Source: Petrotoga sp. UBA5851 (GTDB taxonomy: Bacteria > Thermotogota > Thermotogae > Petrotogales > Petrotogaceae). From it: a stretch of DNA of 18,653 bases. Of the stretch, positions 14,800 through 18,653 are shown one piece after another. The stretch is from NCBI GenBank assembly GCA_002431635.1, contig DJGH01000030.1:1-18653 (forward strand), in the 5' to 3' direction. The translations under genes were made by a program, and so were the position numbers. Under the pieces are notes generated by a model. It worked only from the letters and a program-made list of their open reading frames with translations, searched no databases and had not been told where the DNA came from. How positions within the stretch are numbered: the first letter of the stretch is position 1; every line of letters begins with the position of its first letter.

Positions 14800-15765
14800 A
14801 TGCCCATAAAGAGAATAGGAATAATCACCAGCGGAGGAGATGCACCCGGAATGAATGCTGCTCTCAGATCAGTAGTGAGGACAGCTGTTACAAATGGAAT
14901 AGAAGTATATGGATTTATGAGAGGTTACGCGGGTATTCTTGATAAAGATTATAAACCGCTTGATTATGCTTCGGTTGGCGGAATTATGGAACGCGGAGGA
15001 ACAATTCTTCGAACAGCAAGGGTTCCTGAGTTTAAGCTTCCTGAAGTAAGAAAACAGGCTGCAGATAATATTAAAGAAGCTGGAGTAGAGGCTTTAGTGA
15101 TAATCGGAGGGGAAGGAAGCCTTACCGGAGGAAAACTGTTTTCTGAAGAAAACGGTATTCCAATTGTAGGTATTCCCGGTTCAATAGATAACGATATTTC
15201 CAATACTGATATGTGTATTGGTGTGGACACTTGTCTTAATACTGTTGTGGAAGTTGTACAGAAGATAAAGGATACCGCTACATCACATGAAAGAGCTTTT
15301 ATTGTAGAAGTAATGGGAAGGGGTTCCGGTTATATTGCCCTTATGTCTAGTCTTGCTACTGGTGCAGAAGCTGCTATAATTCCAGAGATTCCTGTTGATT
15401 TCAAATCTATATCCGAAAGAATATGGGAGGAAAGGAAAAGAGGAAAACTTAACTGCTTAATAATAGTTGCAGAAGGAGCTGCCAGTGCTTATACGGTTGC
15501 TAGGCATATGGAAAACAGAATAGGATACGAAACAAGAATAACCATACTTGGCCATGTTCAACGTGGTGGAAGTCCTACTGCTTACGACAGAATACTTGCT
15601 TCTAGAATGGGATACGAGGCAGTGAAAAGTATTATGGATAATGAATTTGGTGTTATGATAGGACTGAGCGGGAGAAATATGGTACGTGTACCTATTGATA
15701 AAGTTCTTTCGGAGAAAAGGACTATAGATGTGGAAGTCATAAAACTTGCAAAAATACTTTCCTAA
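14800..15765 (+). CDS. pfkA: ATP-dependent 6-phosphofructokinase
   Basis: Phosphorylates fructose 6-phosphate with ATP, the committed step of glycolysis. The 321-aa length is that of bacterial PfkA. Motifs are SGGDAPGMNAALR at 11-23, GGEGSLTGG at 103-111, the catalytic GIPGSIDNDI around 124-133, SHERAFIVEVMGR, and GHVQRGGSPTAYDR in the C-terminal half. Gly106 after the acidic residue is the position that is Gly in ATP-using enzymes and Asp in PPi-using ones, so ATP use is predicted. The acidic residue is Glu (GGEGS) rather than the common Asp, which I recall from Thermotoga PfkA as well. AGGAGG at 14787-14792 gives the start. pyk follows after 14 bases, so the two should be co-transcribed. 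Confidence 0.97.
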   Translation: MPIKRIGIITSGGDAPGMNAALRSVVRTAVTNGIEVYGFMRGYAGILDKDYKPLDYASVGGIMERGGTILRTARVPEFKLPEVRKQAADNIKEAGVEALVIIGGEGSLTGGKLFSEENGIPIVGIPGSIDNDISNTDMCIGVDTCLNTVVEVVQKIKDTATSHERAFIVEVMGRGSGYIALMSSLATGAEAAIIPEIPVDFKSISERIWEERKRGKLNCLIIVAEGAASAYTVARHMENRIGYETRITILGHVQRGGSPTAYDRILASRMGYEAVKSIMDNEFGVMIGLSGRNMVRVPIDKVLSEKRTIDVEVIKLAKILS

Positions 15766-15779
15766 AAGGGGGAAAAGTA

Positions 15780-17207
15780 ATGGACTCAAGAAAGACCAGA
15801 ATAGTATGTACATTAGGGCCGGCAACCGACAGTGAGGAGAATATAAGAAAACTTTTGCTGAACGGAATGAATGTGGCCAGACTAAATACATCACATGGTA
15901 CTGTTGAAGAACATTTCTCCAGAGTCGAAAAGTTAAAAAAGATGCGTAAAGAGCTGGGACTTCCTATGGCAATACTGATTGATCTTGAGGGTCCCAAAAT
16001 AAGAACTGGAAAGTTTATGAGTGATACTGTTGAGCTTATTGAAAATAATTCGTTCATACTCACATCAAGAGATATTTTGGGAGATGAAAAAGCTGTAAGT
16101 GTTAGTTATAAAGAGCTTGTAAGAGACCTCAATAAAAAAGACATAATCTTATTAAACGACGGTAAGATAAAACTTGAAGTTTTATCTTGCGATGAAACTG
16201 ATATAAAGACAAAGGTACTGGTGGGAGGAAGTATTACTCATAGAAGAGGAGTAAATATTCCCGGAGTTGATATAAAACTCGCAGCACTTACTGATAAAGA
16301 CATGCTATATCTTGAAAACGCTGTTAAATGGGAAGTAGATTATATTGCCCAGTCCTTTGTAAGGAAAAGTTCGGATATTATGCAAACAAAAGAAATTCTT
16401 GCCAAGCTAGGTGCACCTGATATGCCCGTAATTGCTAAAATAGAAACTCTTCAAGCGATAGATAATCTGGAAAGTATACTTGAAGCTTCCGATGGTGTAA
16501 TGGTAGCTAGGGGTGATCTTGGTGTTGAAGTTCCTGTACAGTCTGTTCCTATATTACAAAAAAAGATCATTAATATGGCCAATATAAAGGCCAAACCAGT
16601 TATCACTGCAACTCAGATGCTTGAAACCATGATAGAAAATCCTTTTCCCACCAGAGCCGAAGCAACAGATATAGCCAATGCCATATTGGACGGTACTGAT
16701 GCGGTTATGTTATCAGCAGAAACTTCTGTCGGAAAATATCCGTTTGAATCTGTCAATGTAATGGTAAAGGTGGCACTTGAAACCGAAAAATACTTTGGAC
16801 AGTTTCAGAACAAGATAAACGAACAGTATATAGAGTGTGGCGATAAAGCTACCAATGCTCTTTCAAAGTCTGCTGTGGACATATCTCAGACGATAAATGC
16901 CAAAGTTATTGTAGCAACCACATATAGTGGCTATACTGCTCGTGCACTTTCACGGTTCAGAAAAAACATTACCATAATTGCTGCTTCTCCCAGAGAAGAA
17001 ACTTATAACAGGCTGGCTTTGGTCTGGGGGGTAACTCCGGTTATAATGTCGAAGTTTGTTGACACTGATGCTATGCTCGAAAAAGTATCAAACATAGTCA
17101 AGTCTTTAGGGCTTGGCGTAAGAGGTGATATGATACTTGTTACTGCTGGAATTCCATATGGATTTTCCGGAGCCACGAATCTTTTGAAAGTACATCAAAT
17201 TCAATAA
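15780..17207 (+). CDS. pyk: Pyruvate kinase
   Basis: Converts phosphoenolpyruvate and ADP to pyruvate and ATP, the last step of glycolysis. The 475-aa length matches the standard enzyme with A, B and C domains and no extra C-terminal PEP-utiliser domain. Motifs are RIVCTLGPATDSEENI at 7-22, NVARLNTSHG at 31-40, GPKIRTG at 71-77, the catalytic lysine in PVIAKIETLQAI, the metal site VARGDLGVEV, and ITATQMLETM. Lys73 sits where K+-dependent enzymes have Glu (GPEIRTG, rabbit Glu117), so potassium-independent activity is predicted. AAGGGGGA precedes the ATG. It is the second gene of the pfkA-pyk unit and ends just before a terminator. Confidence 0.97.
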   Translation: MDSRKTRIVCTLGPATDSEENIRKLLLNGMNVARLNTSHGTVEEHFSRVEKLKKMRKELGLPMAILIDLEGPKIRTGKFMSDTVELIENNSFILTSRDILGDEKAVSVSYKELVRDLNKKDIILLNDGKIKLEVLSCDETDIKTKVLVGGSITHRRGVNIPGVDIKLAALTDKDMLYLENAVKWEVDYIAQSFVRKSSDIMQTKEILAKLGAPDMPVIAKIETLQAIDNLESILEASDGVMVARGDLGVEVPVQSVPILQKKIINMANIKAKPVITATQMLETMIENPFPTRAEATDIANAILDGTDAVMLSAETSVGKYPFESVNVMVKVALETEKYFGQFQNKINEQYIECGDKATNALSKSAVDISQTINAKVIVATTYSGYTARALSRFRKNITIIAASPREETYNRLALVWGVTPVIMSKFVDTDAMLEKVSNIVKSLGLGVRGDMILVTAGIPYGFSGATNLLKVHQIQ

Positions 17208-17215
17208 AAAAAATA

Positions 17216-17254
17216 ATAAAGGATCGATGGCATATCGGTCCTTTATTTCTTTTC
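17216..17254 (+). terminator. Rho-independent terminator after pyk
   Basis: A 13-bp stem, ATAAAGGATCGAT (17216-17228) with ATCGGTCCTTTAT (17234-17246), includes one G-T wobble and a 5-base loop. A T-rich tract with two C interruptions follows. It separates pfkA-pyk from hslU. Confidence 0.85.
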
Positions 17255-17263
17255 ATCAAATTA

Positions 17264-17272
17264 TGATAAAAT
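17264..17272 (+). promoter_or_regulatory. Putative hslU promoter (extended -10)
   Basis: TGATAAAAT, an extended -10 with TAAAAT at 17267-17272, sits between the pyk terminator and the hslU Shine-Dalgarno (GGAGGTGA, 17280-17287). The leader would be very short. No clear -35 is visible, in part because the terminator occupies that region. Confidence 0.4.
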
Positions 17273-17291
17273 ATAGTGCGGAGGTGATAGT

Positions 17292-18653
17292 ATGTCTCTG
17301 GATAATCTGACTCCAAAGATGATAGTAAATGAGCTTGATAAATATATTGTAGGACAGGCATCTGCAAAAAAGTTAGTGGCAATAGCCCTGAGAAACCGTA
17401 TAAGAAGAATGAAACTTTCAGAGGATATCAGACGCGAAGTAATTCCCAAAAATATTCTTATGATTGGTCCTACAGGAGTCGGAAAGACTGAAATCGCAAG
17501 GAGACTGGCAATGATATCCGATTCGCCTTTTGTAAAGGTCGAAGCTACAAAGTTTACAGAAGTCGGATATGTAGGAAAGAATGTTGAATCAATAATAAGA
17601 GATCTTGTTGATATCTCGATTGCCAATATAAAATCCAAGATGATGCAGGAAGTTGAAGGCAGAGCCATTGAAAGGGTTGAAGAAAGAATAGCTCAAAGTA
17701 TTCTTCCTGGCAAGAAAGAACAAAAAAAACAGTCAATGAGTGATTTTATGCAGATGTTTACCGGTCAGAAAAATGAAGAAGTTCAATATCAGAATGTTGA
17801 TTATGATGAAATCCAAAAACGTAACGAGTTAATTCAGCGTATAAAAAGCAACGAATTGGATGATCAGGAAATTGAGGTTGAGGTCGAGGAAGAACAGGTC
17901 CCTTCCATACCTGGTTTAGGACCGGATATGGAGGATATGGGGCTACAGCTTGGAGAGATGTTTTCTTCCTTCATGCCCAAAAAAAAGAAAATAAGAAAGA
18001 TGAAGGTTTCTCAGGCTAAGAAAGTTCTTCTTCCTATTGAAGAGGAAAAACTTATAGATAAAGACAGAATGATTCAACAAGGAATAGAGGCAGCACAAAA
18101 CAGGGGAATTGTTTTTATAGATGAAATAGACAAGATTGTATCAAGAGGAAGTTCATCAGGCCCTGATGTATCTCGTGAAGGAGTACAGAGAGATCTTCTG
18201 CCCATAGTTGAGGGTACTACTGTTTCGACCAAGTATGGACCAGTAAAGACAGACTTCATACTTTTTATTGCTGCAGGGGCATTTCACGTCAGCAAACCAT
18301 CAGAACTTATTCCTGAGTTTCAGGGAAGATTTCCGGTAAGAGTTGAACTTCAGCCGCTTACAGAAGAGGACTTTGTCAGAATACTTGTAGAACCAGAGAA
18401 TGCTCTCACCAAACAGTATACATCGCTTCTTTGGACAGACGATGTTGATATAAAGTTTGAAGAATCTGGAATAAAATGTCTTGCAAATATAGCTTTTACG
18501 TTGAATGAAAAGATTGAAAATATTGGGGCACGAAGACTTTATACTGTAATTGAAAAAGTTCTTGAAGAAGTTTCTTTTCTTGCCCCTTCGGGAGCAGCAT
18601 GGTCAGTTTCTATTGATGAAGATTACGTCAAGAACAGACTTGACAAGGTGGTT
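17292..18653 (+). CDS. hslU: ATPase subunit HslU of the HslUV protease (3' end cut by window)
   Basis: HslU is the AAA+ unfoldase that feeds substrates to the HslV peptidase. The frame is open from ATG 17292 to the window edge, 454 codons. It has the N-terminal segment TPKMIVNELDKYIVGQ, Walker A GPTGVGKTEIARRL, the EATKFTEVGYVGKNVESIIR stretch, a charged I-domain at about 110-245, Walker B GIVFIDEIDKIVSRG, then AAGAFHVSKPSELIPEFQGR and FPVRVEL. These separate it from ClpX, which has an N-terminal zinc domain and no such I-domain. The last visible residues precede the expected C-terminal tail by roughly ten residues. hslV is not upstream; it could lie downstream of the window. GGAGGTGA at 17280-17287 fixes the start. 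Confidence 0.96.
   Translation, partial: MSLDNLTPKMIVNELDKYIVGQASAKKLVAIALRNRIRRMKLSEDIRREVIPKNILMIGPTGVGKTEIARRLAMISDSPFVKVEATKFTEVGYVGKNVESIIRDLVDISIANIKSKMMQEVEGRAIERVEERIAQSILPGKKEQKKQSMSDFMQMFTGQKNEEVQYQNVDYDEIQKRNELIQRIKSNELDDQEIEVEVEEEQVPSIPGLGPDMEDMGLQLGEMFSSFMPKKKKIRKMKVSQAKKVLLPIEEEKLIDKDRMIQQGIEAAQNRGIVFIDEIDKIVSRGSSSGPDVSREGVQRDLLPIVEGTTVSTKYGPVKTDFILFIAAGAFHVSKPSELIPEFQGRFPVRVELQPLTEEDFVRILVEPENALTKQYTSLLWTDDVDIKFEESGIKCLANIAFTLNEKIENIGARRLYTVIEKVLEEVSFLAPSGAAWSVSIDEDYVKNRLDKVV

Noticed and set aside
15106..15120. GGEGS instead of GGDGS in PfkA as a sign of lost activity
   Set aside because: Glu keeps the acidic ligand, all other catalytic residues are intact, and I recall the same variant in Thermotoga PfkA; it looks like a lineage trait.
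15457..15894. 145-codon open frame on the - strand across pfkA and pyk
   Set aside because: It is antisense to two conserved genes, and its product is rich in Ser/Phe/Tyr without domain signatures.
17261..17668. 135-codon open frame on the - strand over the hslU start
   Set aside because: It runs antisense through the highly conserved Walker A region of hslU and has no family features.
1..18653. Mobile elements, CRISPR arrays, prophage or defence genes
   Set aside because: No transposase, integrase, regularly spaced repeats or toxin-antitoxin pairs are visible; the tRNA has no adjacent integrase or repeated 3' end.

Overview
The window is low-GC bacterial DNA with very strong Shine-Dalgarno sites and tightly packed genes. 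Gene content and order point to the Thermotogota. The run mreB-flgF-flgG-flgA-flgH-flgI-flgJ and the pairing of pfkA-pyk with the gcv genes are, from memory, arrangements found in Thermotoga maritima and relatives. The pfkA product also has the GGEGS variant that I recall from Thermotoga phosphofructokinase. I cannot assign a genus.

Layout, left to right. (1) 171-4220: recJ, a small DUF3343-like gene and a ruvX/yqgF-like gene, all on the + strand and nearly contiguous. The RecJ is very long, about 1034 aa, with a C-terminal region that looks like a degenerate SF2/RecQ-type helicase plus winged helix. The RuvX-like protein has an unrecognised C-terminal extension, and its stop codon lies inside the next gene, tRNA-Arg(CCG). 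(2) 4198-4273: tRNA-Arg(CCG), directly followed by mreB. (3) 4305-9755: mreB, then flgF, flgG, flgA, flgH, flgI and a short flgJ (rod-binding domain only), closed by a strong terminator at 9756-9780. (4) 9781-9980: a promoter region with no gene. (5) 9981-14115: the glycine cleavage genes gcvT, gcvPA and gcvPB without gcvH. The gcvT frame continues upstream in-frame into a 73-residue DUF2007-like domain, and both possible starts have excellent ribosome binding sites. (6) 14117-14577: a bidirectional terminator and a convergent PerR-like Fur-family regulator on the - strand. (7) 14578-14799: a divergent regulatory region with a PerR-box-like site over the perR -10 and a palindrome over the pfkA -10. 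(8) 14800-17207: pfkA and pyk, the two classical control enzymes of glycolysis, closed by a terminator. (9) 17292-end: hslU, truncated by the window edge, with its own promoter.

Most genes are ordinary housekeeping: DNA repair, cell shape, the flagellar rod and P/L rings, glycine catabolism to C1 units, glycolysis and proteolysis. No mobile element, CRISPR array, phage gene or obvious defence system is visible. The best second-look items are the DUF2007-GcvT frame with two starts, the RecJ-helicase-like fusion, the ruvX/tRNA overlap, and the two putative operators between perR and pfkA. All functional calls rest on reading motifs by eye; no database search was run.
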